From M30B80 sp965656935 (lineage in GTDB: Bacteria; Pseudomonadota; Alphaproteobacteria; Rhodobacterales; Rhodobacteraceae), in contig CBFHMG010000009.1 in the NCBI GenBank assembly GCA_965656935.1, positions 53,500 through 117,499 on the forward strand: 64,000 bases of DNA, written 5' to 3'. Made by a program: the position numbers and the translations under genes. The notes under the pieces were generated by a model. The model saw only the letters and a list, made by a program, of their open reading frames with translations. It was not told the DNA's origin and ran no database searches. Positions within the stretch are counted from its first letter, which is position 1. Each line of letters begins with the position of its first letter. Positions 1 through 8,232 of the stretch are shown here, piece by piece.

Positions 1-146
1 ACATCCCTGTGCATCTGGTCTATTGGACAGCCTTCGTCACGCCAGACGGGCGGGCGAATTACCGCCGCGACGTCTATGGCCGAAATGCGCTTTTATGGCG
101 GGCCATGGAAGATGCAGGGGTTTCCGTCCGTGCGGTCTCAAGTTAA
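1..146 (+). CDS. L,D-transpeptidase (YcbB/YkuD type), C-terminal fragment
   Basis: This is the last 47 codons of a gene that starts left of the window and ends at a TAA at 144-146. The visible residues VHLVYWTAFVTPDG followed by RRDVYGRNALLWR match the tail that follows the catalytic domain in YcbB-type L,D-transpeptidases, periplasmic enzymes making 3-3 peptidoglycan crosslinks. The catalytic Cys motif would lie outside the window, so activity cannot be judged. The next gene starts 39 nt downstream on the same strand. Confidence 0.6.
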   Translation, partial: IPVHLVYWTAFVTPDGRANYRRDVYGRNALLWRAMEDAGVSVRAVSS

Positions 147-185
147 ACCCTAAGCCGCAACCATAGCAGCGGCAAAGGCTTGAAC

Positions 186-1274
186 ATGGGCCATAGAATT
201 AGCGATATCGCATCGGCACTCGGGGCCGAAGCCGTCGGTGATATTTCCATCGAAGTGGACGGCGCGGCCGAGCCTGCATCGGCAGGGCCGCAACATCTGG
301 CCTTGGCGATGTCGCCGAAATTCGCCGAAGGGCTGGCGGCAGGGCATGCGCGGGTTGCGATGCTTGCTGATGGCATGGATTGGCAGGCGCTCGGTCTTGA
401 GGGCGCGATCATTGTCAAACGCCCGCGCTTTGCGATGTCGGGCCTGACGCAGGCCTTGGATGCAGGGCCCATCATCCATGACGGTATTCACCCAACAGCC
501 GTGATCGAGGCAGGAGTCCAGATCGGCGAAGGGGCCGCGATCGGGCCGTTTGTTGTGATCGGGCAGGGCGTGCGCATCGGGGAAAATGCGCGGATCGCCT
601 CGCATAGCAGCATCGCGGAAGGGGCTGAGATTGGCGAAGATGCCTTGATCCTGTCAGGTGTGCGCATCGGTGCACGGGTGCGGATCGGGGATCGTGTGAT
701 CATCCAGCCTGGTGCTGTGATTGGCGGCGACGGGTTTTCCTTTGTCACGCCCGAGAAAAGTCAGGTCGAGGCCGCGCGCGAAAGCCTTGGCAGGGAAGAT
801 GCCGCTGTCGCCCCGCAAAGCTGGACGCGTATCCATTCGCTCGGCACTGTGGTGATCGGCGATGATGTGGAGATCGGCGCCAATGCCGCGATTGACCGTG
901 GCACTGTGGCGAATACCGAAATCGGCTCGGGCACCAAAATCGATAATCTTGTGCATATTGGCCATAATTGCCGCATCGGACGGGATTGTCTGCTTTGTGG
1001 GCAGGTCGGTTTTGCGGGCTCGGCCCTGCTGGGGGATCGTGTGGTTCTGGGCGGGCAATGCGGTGTCTCGGATAATATCGAGATCGGATCTGATGTTGTG
1101 GCAGCTGGGGCCACCAAGATATATTCCAATCTTGGACCTGGCCGTATGGTCATGGGCAGCCCCGCTGTCAAAATAGAGACACATATCGAGATGTATAAGG
1201 CGCTCAGACGGCTTCCGCGTTTGGCCAAAACAGTAGCAGCCTTGCAAAAAGCCGTTTCGAAATCAGATGAGTGA
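186..1274 (+). CDS. lpxD: UDP-3-O-acylglucosamine N-acyltransferase (LpxD)
   Basis: LpxD transfers a 3-hydroxyacyl chain from acyl carrier protein to the 2-amino group of UDP-3-O-acylglucosamine in lipid A synthesis. The protein (362 aa from ATG 186; a TTG at 180 is also in frame) has an N-terminal uridine-binding part to about residue 100. A long left-handed beta-helix of hexapeptide repeats follows, for example VQIGEGAAIGPFVVIGQGV. The conserved VHIGHN segment, at about residues 256-261, carries the catalytic His. LpxD usually sits in a bamA-lpxD-fabZ-lpxA operon; here it is instead followed by an acyl carrier protein and a ketoacyl synthase. It may therefore be a second copy serving a special acyl chain, which is inference. 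Confidence 0.9.
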   Translation: MGHRISDIASALGAEAVGDISIEVDGAAEPASAGPQHLALAMSPKFAEGLAAGHARVAMLADGMDWQALGLEGAIIVKRPRFAMSGLTQALDAGPIIHDGIHPTAVIEAGVQIGEGAAIGPFVVIGQGVRIGENARIASHSSIAEGAEIGEDALILSGVRIGARVRIGDRVIIQPGAVIGGDGFSFVTPEKSQVEAARESLGREDAAVAPQSWTRIHSLGTVVIGDDVEIGANAAIDRGTVANTEIGSGTKIDNLVHIGHNCRIGRDCLLCGQVGFAGSALLGDRVVLGGQCGVSDNIEIGSDVVAAGATKIYSNLGPGRMVMGSPAVKIETHIEMYKALRRLPRLAKTVAALQKAVSKSDE

Positions 1275-1315
1275 TCTTATCTGAGTTATAAGGGAAATGA
1301 CCGGAGAAGAGCGTC

Positions 1316-1582
1316 ATGACGGAGAGCGTCGCAGACAGGATTATCGCCATTATCGCCGAGCAGGCAGTGCTTGACCCAGAACATGTGAAAATGGAGTCGA
1401 GCTTGGAAGATCTGGGGATCGACTCGCTCGGCCTCGTGGAATCGATCTTCGCTATCGAGGAAGCCTTTGATATCTCGGTGCCTTTCAACGCCAATGAGCC
1501 TGAGGCCAGCGAATTCGATATCTCTTCGGTGGCCTCCATCGTGGCGGCCGTGCAAGGGCTGGTGGCTGAGCAAACCGCATGA
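1316..1582 (+). CDS. specialised acyl carrier protein
   Basis: This 88-aa acidic protein has the phosphopantetheine attachment motif GIDSLGLVE at about residues 39-47, with Ser42 as the prosthetic-group site. It has the four-helix length of an ACP. It differs from housekeeping AcpP, and the sequence after the DSL motif (VESIFAIEEAFDISVPF) resembles AcpXL/NodF-type ACPs that serve unusual acyl chains. It overlaps the following ketoacyl synthase gene by an ATGA and lies 41 nt after lpxD, so the three are probably cotranscribed. The AcpXL-like role is inferred from similarity of pattern and context. Confidence 0.85.
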   Translation: MTESVADRIIAIIAEQAVLDPEHVKMESSLEDLGIDSLGLVESIFAIEEAFDISVPFNANEPEASEFDISSVASIVAAVQGLVAEQTA

Positions 1583-2790
1583 AACGCGTCGTTATTACGG
1601 GGCAGGGCACGATCAATGCGCTTGGCCATGATGTGCCCTCTACCCTGCGCGCGATGCGCGAGGGGGCCTGTGGGATCACCCAATTGGAACTGCGCGATGT
1701 CGAGCGGCTGACCGTTCGGATCGGCGCGCAGGTCAAGGGTTATGACCCTGACGCCTTGTTCAACCGCCAGCAAATCGCCCTCTATGACCGCTTCACCCAA
1801 TTCACCCTGATTGCGGCGCGCCAAGCCATGCAGAGCGCGGGGCTAGGTGCAGTCAGCGAAGGCTCGGCCCGTGCGGGTGTGGTGCTTGGCACTGCGGGCG
1901 GCGGCGTGAATACCTGGGATGAGAATTACCGCTCGGTCTATGAAGAGGGGAAGAACCGCGTCCATCCTTTCGTGGTGCCCAAGCTGATGAACAATGCAGC
2001 CGCAAGCCATGTGGCGATTGAATATAACCTACAGGGCCCCGGATTTTCCGTGGCAACGGCCTGTGCCTCTTCAAACCATGCGATGGGATTGGCGTTCCAG
2101 CTGATCCGAGGCGGGGGCTGTGATGTGATGGTCACGGGCGGCTCGGAGGCGATGCTGTCTTTTGGCGGGGTGAAGGCGTGGGAAGGCCTGCGGGTCATGT
2201 CCAAGGATGCCTGCCGCCCCTTCAGCGCCAATCGCAATGGCATGGTGCAGGGCGAGGGGGCTGCGGTTTTCGTCTTTGAGGAATATGAGCATGCCCGTGC
2301 GCGCGGGGCCGATATTCTGGCCGAAGTCGTGGGCTTTGCGATGACCTCTGATGCCAGTGATATCGTGATGCCCTCGAAACAGGGGGCGGGGCGTGCTATT
2401 TCAGGTGCACTTGAGGATGCGAGGCTAAACCCTTCGGATATTGGCTATATCAATGCGCATGGCACGGGCACCGTGGCCAATGACAAAGTTGAAAGCGGCG
2501 CGGTGGCGGATGTATTTGGCCATCATGCCAATGATCTGATGATGTCCTCGACCAAATCCATGCATGGCCATCTGATCGGCGGCACAGGCGCGGTGGAGCT
2601 TCTGGCCTGTATCATGGCGCTTAAGGACGGGGTGATTGCCCCCACCATCGGCTACCAGGAGCCTGATCCGGAATGTGCTTTGGATGTGGTGCCCAATGAA
2701 GCGCGCGAGGCCAAGGTCACGGCCTGTCTGACCAATGCATTTGCCTTTGGCGGCTTCAACGCGGTTCTGGCCCTGCGCAAAGCGCCTTGA
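1579..2790 (+). CDS. beta-ketoacyl-ACP synthase (KAS I/II, FabF/NodE-like)
   Basis: This condensing enzyme of 403 aa elongates acyl-ACP with malonyl-ACP. The thiolase-fold catalytic triad is complete: Cys162 in ATACASSNH, His294 in NAHGTGT and His331 in the SMHGHLIGGTGAVE segment. It overlaps the upstream ACP gene by 4 nt, indicating translational coupling and that this ACP is its likely partner. With lpxD upstream, the pair may make a specific hydroxyacyl or long chain for an envelope lipid, which is not shown by the sequence. The alternative of a housekeeping FabF is less likely given the dedicated ACP. Confidence 0.88.
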   Translation: MKRVVITGQGTINALGHDVPSTLRAMREGACGITQLELRDVERLTVRIGAQVKGYDPDALFNRQQIALYDRFTQFTLIAARQAMQSAGLGAVSEGSARAGVVLGTAGGGVNTWDENYRSVYEEGKNRVHPFVVPKLMNNAAASHVAIEYNLQGPGFSVATACASSNHAMGLAFQLIRGGGCDVMVTGGSEAMLSFGGVKAWEGLRVMSKDACRPFSANRNGMVQGEGAAVFVFEEYEHARARGADILAEVVGFAMTSDASDIVMPSKQGAGRAISGALEDARLNPSDIGYINAHGTGTVANDKVESGAVADVFGHHANDLMMSSTKSMHGHLIGGTGAVELLACIMALKDGVIAPTIGYQEPDPECALDVVPNEAREAKVTACLTNAFAFGGFNAVLALRKAP

Positions 2791-2810
2791 ACCAGCCCCT
2801 GTTGTAACAC

Positions 2811-2835
2811 GCGGCCCCTATATTAAAGGGGCCGC
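2811..2835. terminator. hairpin between convergent genes
   Basis: A perfect 8-bp stem GCGGCCCC/GGGGCCGC with an AT-rich 9-nt loop lies between the stop of the ketoacyl synthase (+) and the stop of the IalB-like gene (-). There is no T-run on either side, so it is a weak or factor-dependent terminator candidate. Confidence 0.45.
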
Positions 2836-2847
2836 CGTTGACTTCGC

Positions 2848-3450
2848 TTATTGTGCGGCCGCAGGGCTGCGCGCCTCAAGCGCTGCGAAACCCGCTGTGA
2901 AGCCCGACAAGGAGGCCTCAAGCACAACCTCTTGGTCGGGGGCGGGCAAAGGCACGATGGTTACATTCGCAACACCACCATTGCGGAAGGCGGAAAGATC
3001 ATCCTCGGTCAGGCCAATGCGCACGAAACACCCGATCTGCTGGCAAAAGCCGAAAGGAAAGCGGGTTTGATCGCTTTCATCAATCGCCAGTCGCAAGCCC
3101 GGGGTCAGCAGAGTGTCGAGCGGGGTAATGATCGTGGCGCCCGCCACAACAGGATCATCATCTGCCACATCAAAGACGTTGAATTCGGCCACGGCATTAC
3201 CGTCGGCATCGGTGAGAAGCTGATAGAGTTGGCATGGCTCGAACTCGCCTTCTTCCACTGTGATGCAGCGGATTTCCCAATCCCCATGGGTTTCGGCCAC
3301 ATAGGTCGAGCCAAGCGCAGGCTCCACGGGTTCGCCCAAGGGCAGTGTCTCAGACGCAGTCGGGGTGTCCTCGGACGCCTCTTGTGCGAGTGCAGGAAGC
3401 GCGAGGCATCCAAGAAGAAGTGCTGGAAATAGGCGCAATGCAAAATTCAT
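2848..3450 (-). CDS. IalB-family (invasion-associated locus B) periplasmic protein
   Basis: This 200-aa secreted protein has a Sec signal peptide of about 22 residues ending ALPALAQ. It is followed by a low-complexity acidic stretch and then an IalB-type domain that opens with THGDWEIRC and carries paired cysteines (CITVEEGEFEPC; FCQQIGC). Family members are common in Rhodobacterales and their biochemical role is not established; the name comes from Bartonella. The gene stands alone, convergent to the ketoacyl synthase. Confidence 0.82.
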   Translation of the reverse strand: MNFALRLFPALLLGCLALPALAQEASEDTPTASETLPLGEPVEPALGSTYVAETHGDWEIRCITVEEGEFEPCQLYQLLTDADGNAVAEFNVFDVADDDPVVAGATIITPLDTLLTPGLRLAIDESDQTRFPFGFCQQIGCFVRIGLTEDDLSAFRNGGVANVTIVPLPAPDQEVVLEASLSGFTAGFAALEARSPAAAQ

Positions 3451-3626
3451 CTGTCGCGGTCCTTGCCTTTGATCAAATTATCTTTGCCCGTGGCTAGCAT
3501 GGTGCAGGAGCCATGTCAGGGCAAAAAGCACGGCCATTAATAACAGCTCTGTGTGGATGGGCCAAGTTTCGCCGATTTATTCAAGGCTTGGGGAAGGGGG
3601 CGCGAGAGCGGTGCTCCAGAAACAGA

Positions 3627-3687
3627 AAAGGGCCCGAAATTCGAGACCCTTTCCGCAGTTTTTTAACTCCCCGTCGGACTGGCCGAC
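3627..3687. ncRNA. two tandem hairpins, possible small RNA
   Basis: Hairpin 1 pairs AAAGGG (3627-3632) with CCCTTT (3647-3652) around an inner CGAA/TTCG stem, and on the plus strand is followed six nt later by TTTTTT. Hairpin 2 is a perfect GTCGG/CCGAC stem at 3673-3687. On the minus strand hairpin 1 ends in CCCTTTT, so either strand could be transcribed. No promoter is clear, so this is tentative. Confidence 0.3.
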
Positions 3688-3766
3688 TTTATGAACCGAA
3701 CGCTATGATAGGTTAACGTATTGGTCAACAGGGGAATTCATCTCTCTGATCACATTTTTTGATGTC

Positions 3767-3797
3767 AAAAAAACCGCGCCCTTTTGAAGGGGCGCGG
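3767..3797 (-). terminator. intrinsic terminator, minus strand
   Basis: The stem CCGCGCCC (3774-3781) pairs perfectly with GGGCGCGG (3790-3797), and on the minus strand it is followed directly by seven T (A-run at 3767-3773). It terminates a minus-strand transcript, although no minus-strand coding gene lies upstream. Confidence 0.75.
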
Positions 3798-3850
3798 CCA
3801 GTCAACAGGGAGGAAGTCCATGCCGCCCCGAGGGAAACAGGGGGCATGTG
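3767..3850 (-). ncRNA. candidate small RNA with anti-Shine-Dalgarno box (copy A)
   Basis: Read on the minus strand, a box ACTTCCTCCCTGTTGAC (3801-3817) is followed at once by an intrinsic terminator. The same box plus terminator layout recurs at 24484-24532. The CCTCCC core is complementary to ribosome binding sites, as in the CCUCCUCCC-bearing sRNAs known in Rhodobacter (CcsR/cuckoo type). The 5' end given is a guess. No minus-strand protein gene lies upstream that the terminator could otherwise serve. Confidence 0.45.
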
Positions 3851-3925
3851 CAAACCACGCTAGCGTAAAGTGGTTAAGAATGTATGTTGGCACGAAGTCA
3901 GGATTGTTGCGGGGGCATAACACCT

Positions 3926-5497
3926 ATGAGTGAGAGCATTTTTATTGGCGGCGGCGGCACGGATTACGCCGAGCCACAATCACTTTTGATGAAATACGCA
4001 AACCGTCACGGGTTGATTGCGGGGGCAACGGGCACGGGTAAAACGGTTACCCTGCAAATCCTTGCTGAAAGTTTCTCGGCAGCGGGCGTTCCTGTGTTTC
4101 TCTCGGATGTGAAGGGTGATTTGTCGGGGCTGGCGGCCTCGGGCACGGCCGATTTCAAGCTGCATGAGGCCTTTACCAGCCGTGCGCAGAAAATCGGGTT
4201 TGAGGACTATGCCTATCGCGCCTTTCCCGTCACATTCTGGGATCTTTACGGCCAGCAGGGCCATCCCGTGCGCACCACGGTCTCGGAAATGGGGCCTTTG
4301 CTGATCTCGCGGATGCTGGAGCTGTCCGAGGCGCAGGAGGGAATTCTGAACATCGCCTTCCGCGTCTCGGATGAGGAAGGCTTGGCGCTTCTGGATTTGA
4401 AGGATTTGCAATCGCTTCTGGTTTGGGTGGGCGAGAATCGCGACACTCTTGGCCTGCGCTATGGCAATATCGCAACCTCTTCGATTGGTGCGATCCAGCG
4501 ACGTCTGCTGGTTCTGGAAGAGCAGGGCGGCGAGAACCTCTTTGGCGAGCCTGCCCTTGATCTGGCCGATATCATGCTGACCGACCCTGAAGGCTTCGGG
4601 CGGATCAATATTCTGGCGGCTGATAAATTGATGAATTCGCCACGTCTTTACGCGACCTTCTTGCTTTGGCTGCTTTCCGAGCTGTTCGAGACCCTGCCCG
4701 AAGTCGGCGACCCCGATAAGCCCAAGCTGGTCTTCTTCTTTGACGAGGCGCATCTGTTGTTTGATGACGCGCCCAAAGCGCTGGTCAATAAGGTCGAGCA
4801 GGTGGCGCGTTTGATCCGCTCGAAAGGGGTTGGGGTCTATTTCATCACCCAGAACCCCGCCGATGTGCCCGAGGATATTCTGGGCCAACTTGGCAATCGT
4901 GTGCAGCATGCGCTGCGCGCCTTTACGGCCAAGGATCAGCGCGAATTGCGCCAAGCGGCGGAAAATTACCGCGCGAACCCTGATTTCGACACTGAAGACG
5001 CGATCCGCGAAGTGGGTGTCGGTGAAGCCGTGACATCCATGCTGGAGAGAAAAGGTATTCCGGGCGTGGTGCAGCGCACATTGATCCGCCCGCCATCCTC
5101 GCAATTGGGCCCGCTGGCCCCTGCGACCCGTGCCGCCCTAATGGGCATGTCGCCCTTGGCGGGGAAATATGAGGCCAAGATCGACCGCGAAAGCGCGTTT
5201 GAGATTTTGACTAGCCGCGCGCAGGAGGCCGCGCGCGAGGCCGAGGAAGCCGAGCGTCTGGAAGAACAGGCCAAAGCCGATGCGGCGCGCGCCAAGCAAG
5301 AGGAGCGCGAGTTCAATTCTGGCCGGCGGTATAGTGGCGGCTCCTCCTCCGGATCATCGCGATCCAGCCGGTCGCGCTCCTCGCGATCAGATTCGGTTGG
5401 AACGGCTTTTGCCAAGAGTTTCGCGCGCCAATTGGGCACCCGCTCGGGGCAGGCCTTGGTGCGGGGCGTTTTGGGCAGTTTGTTCCGCGGCAGATAA
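3926..5497 (+). CDS. HerA-like ATPase, DUF853 family (YjgR type)
   Basis: The protein is a cytoplasmic P-loop ATPase of the FtsK/HerA superfamily with an N-terminal IFIGGGG segment and Walker A GATGTGKT. The Walker B segment is KLVFFFDEAH. A C-terminal basic Ser/Arg tail (GGSSSGSSRSSRSRSS) ends in a small helical piece. I chose ATG 3926, which starts MSESIFIGG as in the family, over an upstream in-frame ATG at 3884 that would add 14 unlike residues. The family function is not settled; DNA translocation is assumed from HerA. It is followed by a 3' repeat element at 5551. Confidence 0.85.
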   Translation: MSESIFIGGGGTDYAEPQSLLMKYANRHGLIAGATGTGKTVTLQILAESFSAAGVPVFLSDVKGDLSGLAASGTADFKLHEAFTSRAQKIGFEDYAYRAFPVTFWDLYGQQGHPVRTTVSEMGPLLISRMLELSEAQEGILNIAFRVSDEEGLALLDLKDLQSLLVWVGENRDTLGLRYGNIATSSIGAIQRRLLVLEEQGGENLFGEPALDLADIMLTDPEGFGRINILAADKLMNSPRLYATFLLWLLSELFETLPEVGDPDKPKLVFFFDEAHLLFDDAPKALVNKVEQVARLIRSKGVGVYFITQNPADVPEDILGQLGNRVQHALRAFTAKDQRELRQAAENYRANPDFDTEDAIREVGVGEAVTSMLERKGIPGVVQRTLIRPPSSQLGPLAPATRAALMGMSPLAGKYEAKIDRESAFEILTSRAQEAAREAEEAERLEEQAKADAARAKQEEREFNSGRRYSGGSSSGSSRSSRSRSSRSDSVGTAFAKSFARQLGTRSGQALVRGVLGSLFRGR

Positions 5498-5550
5498 GGG
5501 ATGGGGGGCAGCGGGGCTTTGCCCCCGCCGCCCAAGGGCGGCTCCCCCAA

Positions 5551-5569
5551 AGTATTTGCCAAGCAAAGA
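5551..5569 (+). repeat. 3' element AGTATTTnnnAAGCAAAGA, copy 1
   Basis: This copy has spacer GCC and lies 53 nt past the stop codon of the HerA-like gene, in its sense direction. It is preceded by a GC-rich segment. It is one of five copies in the window, described in the findings. Confidence 0.8.
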
Positions 5570-5661
5570 GGCGTGCATAACAGGCTTGTGAGCGGGCCTG
5601 CGGCCTTGCGTCCCTGTTTCCTCTATTGGAAACTTTCTCAAGCAGGCCTAAGGTTTGCCCC

Positions 5662-7665
5662 ATGATAGTAGAACTCGGACATTTCGCCCTGATCCTGGCC
5701 TTTGCTGTGGCCGTTTTTCAGATGATCGTGCCCCTGATTGGGGCGCATAAAGGCTGGGGAGGGTGGATGGCTGTGGCCTCGCCCGCGGCCAGCGTGCAAT
5801 TCGCCTTGACCGCGGCAAGTTTTGCAGCGCTCACCTATGCGTTTGTGACCTCGGATTTCTCGTTGAACCTTGTGGTTGCGAATTCGCACACCGATAAGCC
5901 GCTGATCTACAAGATCACGGGCGTTTGGGGCAATCATGAGGGATCGCTGCTGCTTTGGGTGCTGATCCTGACGCTTTTTGGCGCCTGCGCGGCTTGGTTC
6001 GGGGGCAATTTGCCGCCAAGCTTGCGCGCGCGGGTGCTGGCGGTGCAATCCTCAGTGGCGGTTGCGTTTTTTGCCTTTATCCTGTGGACATCGAACCCGT
6101 TCACGCGATTGGCTGTGCCGCCCTTTAACGGGCAGGATTTGAACCCGCTCTTGCAGGATCCGGGCCTCGCGTTTCATCCGCCGTTTTTGTATTTGGGCTA
6201 TGTCGGGCTTTCGATGGCGTTTTCCTTTGCGGTTGCGGCCCTGATTGAGGGGCACGTGGATGCCGCTTGGGGGCGTTGGGTGCGGCCTTGGACCTTGGCG
6301 GCTTGGGTGTTTTTGACCATCGGGATCGGGCTTGGCTCATGGTGGGCCTATTACGAGCTTGGCTGGGGCGGTTTCTGGTTCTGGGACCCAGTGGAGAACG
6401 CCTCCTTCATGCCTTGGCTTTTGGGCGCGGCCTTGTTGCATTCGGCCATTGTGGTCGAGAAGCGCGAGGCGTTGAAAAGCTGGACGATCCTTTTGGCGAT
6501 CCTTGCCTTTGGCTTTTCCCTGATTGGCACATTCATCGTGCGTTCGGGCGTTTTGACCAGCGTGCATGCCTTTGCAAATGACCCCGAACGCGGGGTGTTC
6601 ATTTTGATGATCCTATGTGTGTTCATGGGCGGTGCATTGGCGCTGTTTGCCGCGCGCGCTACGGCCATGGAGGCCAAAGGCGTCTTTTCAATGGTCAGCC
6701 GTGAAAGTGGGCTGGTGCTCAATAACCTGTTGTTGGCGGTCTCGACCTTTGTGGTTTTCATCGGGACGATCTGGCCCTTGGTGGCCGAGATGTTCTTTGA
6801 CCGCACGCTGTCTGTAGGCCCGCCCTTCTTCAATGCGGCCTTTACGCCCTTTGTTCTGGCGCTGGCGATTGCCATGCCGATTGGGGCGATGCTGTCATGG
6901 AAACGGGCCAAGATCGGCCGTACCATGAATGGTTTGATCGGGGCGGGTGCTTTGGCGGTGGCGTCAGGGTTGTTGGCTTATGCGGTCTTCACGGGCGATA
7001 GTGCCATCGGGCCGATTGGCATTGCGCTGTCGGTTTGGCTGGTGGCGGGCGCCATGGTTGATCTGTGGTCGCGCACGGGGCGCGGGGCTGTGAGCAACCG
7101 CTTGGCACGCCTGACACGGCTGCCGCGCGCCGATTGGGGCAAGAGCGTGGCTCATGCGGGCGTGGGTGTAACCATGTTCGGGGTGGTCTGTCTGGTGACC
7201 TATCAGGCCGAGGATATCCGCGTGGCGCAGATTGGCGAGGCCTATGAGGTGGGTGCCTATACCATCGTTCTTGAAGATGTCGAACGGGTGCAGGGGCCAA
7301 ACTATATCTCGACCATGGGCCATGTGCGGGTGATGCGCGACGGTGAGACGGTTGCCATGCTCGACCCCGAAAAGCGGATCTACCCTGTGGCGGGCATGCC
7401 TACCACCGAGGCAGGCATTGATGGCGGCTTTACCCGCGATGTCTATGTCACGCTTGGCGATCCGCAGGATAATGGGGGATGGGCCGTGCGGGTCTGGATC
7501 AAACCTTTTGCCAATTGGATTTGGGGCGGCACGATCATCATGGCGCTTGGCGGATTGCTGAGCCTGAGCGACCGCCGCTACCGCGTGGCGGCAGGGGCTG
7601 CGAAAGAACGGGGTGGCGCGACGCCCCCGCCATCGGGTGGGCAAGCGGGAGTGCCTGCGGAATGA
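5662..7665 (+). CDS. ccmF: cytochrome c heme lyase subunit CcmF
   Basis: CcmF is a polytopic inner-membrane protein of System I cytochrome c maturation that, with CcmH, attaches heme to apocytochromes in the periplasm. The signature WWD domain is clear (WGGFWFWDPVENASFMPWL), with many hydrophobic segments and conserved His residues, in a 667-aa protein of normal length. ATG 5662 gives MIVELGHFALIL, the usual start; an in-frame ATG at 5626 would add 12 unlikely residues. It overlaps ccmH by 4 nt. The partner ccmE lies far away at 40383. Confidence 0.95.
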   Translation: MIVELGHFALILAFAVAVFQMIVPLIGAHKGWGGWMAVASPAASVQFALTAASFAALTYAFVTSDFSLNLVVANSHTDKPLIYKITGVWGNHEGSLLLWVLILTLFGACAAWFGGNLPPSLRARVLAVQSSVAVAFFAFILWTSNPFTRLAVPPFNGQDLNPLLQDPGLAFHPPFLYLGYVGLSMAFSFAVAALIEGHVDAAWGRWVRPWTLAAWVFLTIGIGLGSWWAYYELGWGGFWFWDPVENASFMPWLLGAALLHSAIVVEKREALKSWTILLAILAFGFSLIGTFIVRSGVLTSVHAFANDPERGVFILMILCVFMGGALALFAARATAMEAKGVFSMVSRESGLVLNNLLLAVSTFVVFIGTIWPLVAEMFFDRTLSVGPPFFNAAFTPFVLALAIAMPIGAMLSWKRAKIGRTMNGLIGAGALAVASGLLAYAVFTGDSAIGPIGIALSVWLVAGAMVDLWSRTGRGAVSNRLARLTRLPRADWGKSVAHAGVGVTMFGVVCLVTYQAEDIRVAQIGEAYEVGAYTIVLEDVERVQGPNYISTMGHVRVMRDGETVAMLDPEKRIYPVAGMPTTEAGIDGGFTRDVYVTLGDPQDNGGWAVRVWIKPFANWIWGGTIIMALGGLLSLSDRRYRVAAGAAKERGGATPPPSGGQAGVPAE

Positions 7666-8153
7666 TGCGTGCTTTGGCCCTTATACTCGCGCTGGCTTTG
7701 TGCGCGGGCTTGCCCGCACCGGTTTGGGCGGTTCAGCCTGATGAGGTGATGGAGGACCCCGAGCTTGAGGCGCGGGCGCGTGATATCTCGACCTTGCTGC
7801 GCTGTGTGGTCTGCCGCAATGAATCGATTGACGAGTCCAATGCAGAAGTGGCCCGTGATTTGCGCCTTTACGTGCGCGAATTGATCCTTGAGGGAAATTC
7901 CAACGAGGAAGTGCTTGGCGAAGTTGTGGACCGTTATGGCGAATATGTGCTGATGCGCCCGCCCATGACGGGCAGCACCATCGCGCTTTGGGCAGCGGGG
8001 CCGATATTGCTTTTGGTGGGGCTTGGGCTTGCCTTTGGCTATGTCAGGCGCCGCTCGACCGCGCAGGCCATTGGCGAGCAGGCTTTGAGCGCCGAGGAAG
8101 AGGCGCGATTGCGTGATCTTCTGGGAGATGAGGGCTCCGCCCCAAAATCCTGA
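7662..8153 (+). CDS. ccmH: cytochrome c maturation protein CcmH
   Basis: CcmH is a membrane-anchored periplasmic thioredox protein that reduces apocytochrome CXXCH motifs before heme attachment. The 163-aa protein has a signal peptide (to about APVWA), the LRCVVCRN redox motif and a three-helix domain. A C-terminal membrane helix (IALWAAGPILLLVGLGLAFGY) and a short cytoplasmic tail follow. The start ATG at 7662 overlaps the ccmF stop (ATGATG), so the two are translationally coupled. No ccmG or ccmI follows. Confidence 0.94.
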   Translation: MMRALALILALALCAGLPAPVWAVQPDEVMEDPELEARARDISTLLRCVVCRNESIDESNAEVARDLRLYVRELILEGNSNEEVLGEVVDRYGEYVLMRPPMTGSTIALWAAGPILLLVGLGLAFGYVRRRSTAQAIGEQALSAEEEARLRDLLGDEGSAPKS

Positions 8154-8232
8154 GATGTGACGCGGCGTTTCCGCTTTTCTGAACCGATCAGTTTGGTATG
8201 CTCCTGTCCAAGCCCTTTGGAAGGAGCATCTG

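Larger units (their letters stand above)
3451..3925. other. 475-nt intergenic region with several RNA-like structures
   Basis: I see no convincing protein gene here. It holds, from left to right, two hairpins (3627-3652 and 3673-3687), a strong minus-strand intrinsic terminator (3767-3797) preceded by a conserved box, and an inverted repeat AACCAC/GTGGTT at 3853-3875. A 67-codon frame at 3513-3716 has no ribosome binding site or recognisable product. Confidence 0.5.

Noticed and set aside
3513..3716. 67-codon open frame in the structured spacer
   Set aside because: No ribosome site, no recognisable product, and it runs through both hairpins.
3820..3932. 36-codon frame after a strong AGGGAGGA site, overlapping the HerA-like start
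   Set aside because: The site is the complement of the conserved sRNA box; the peptide is unlike anything and the second box copy has no matching frame.
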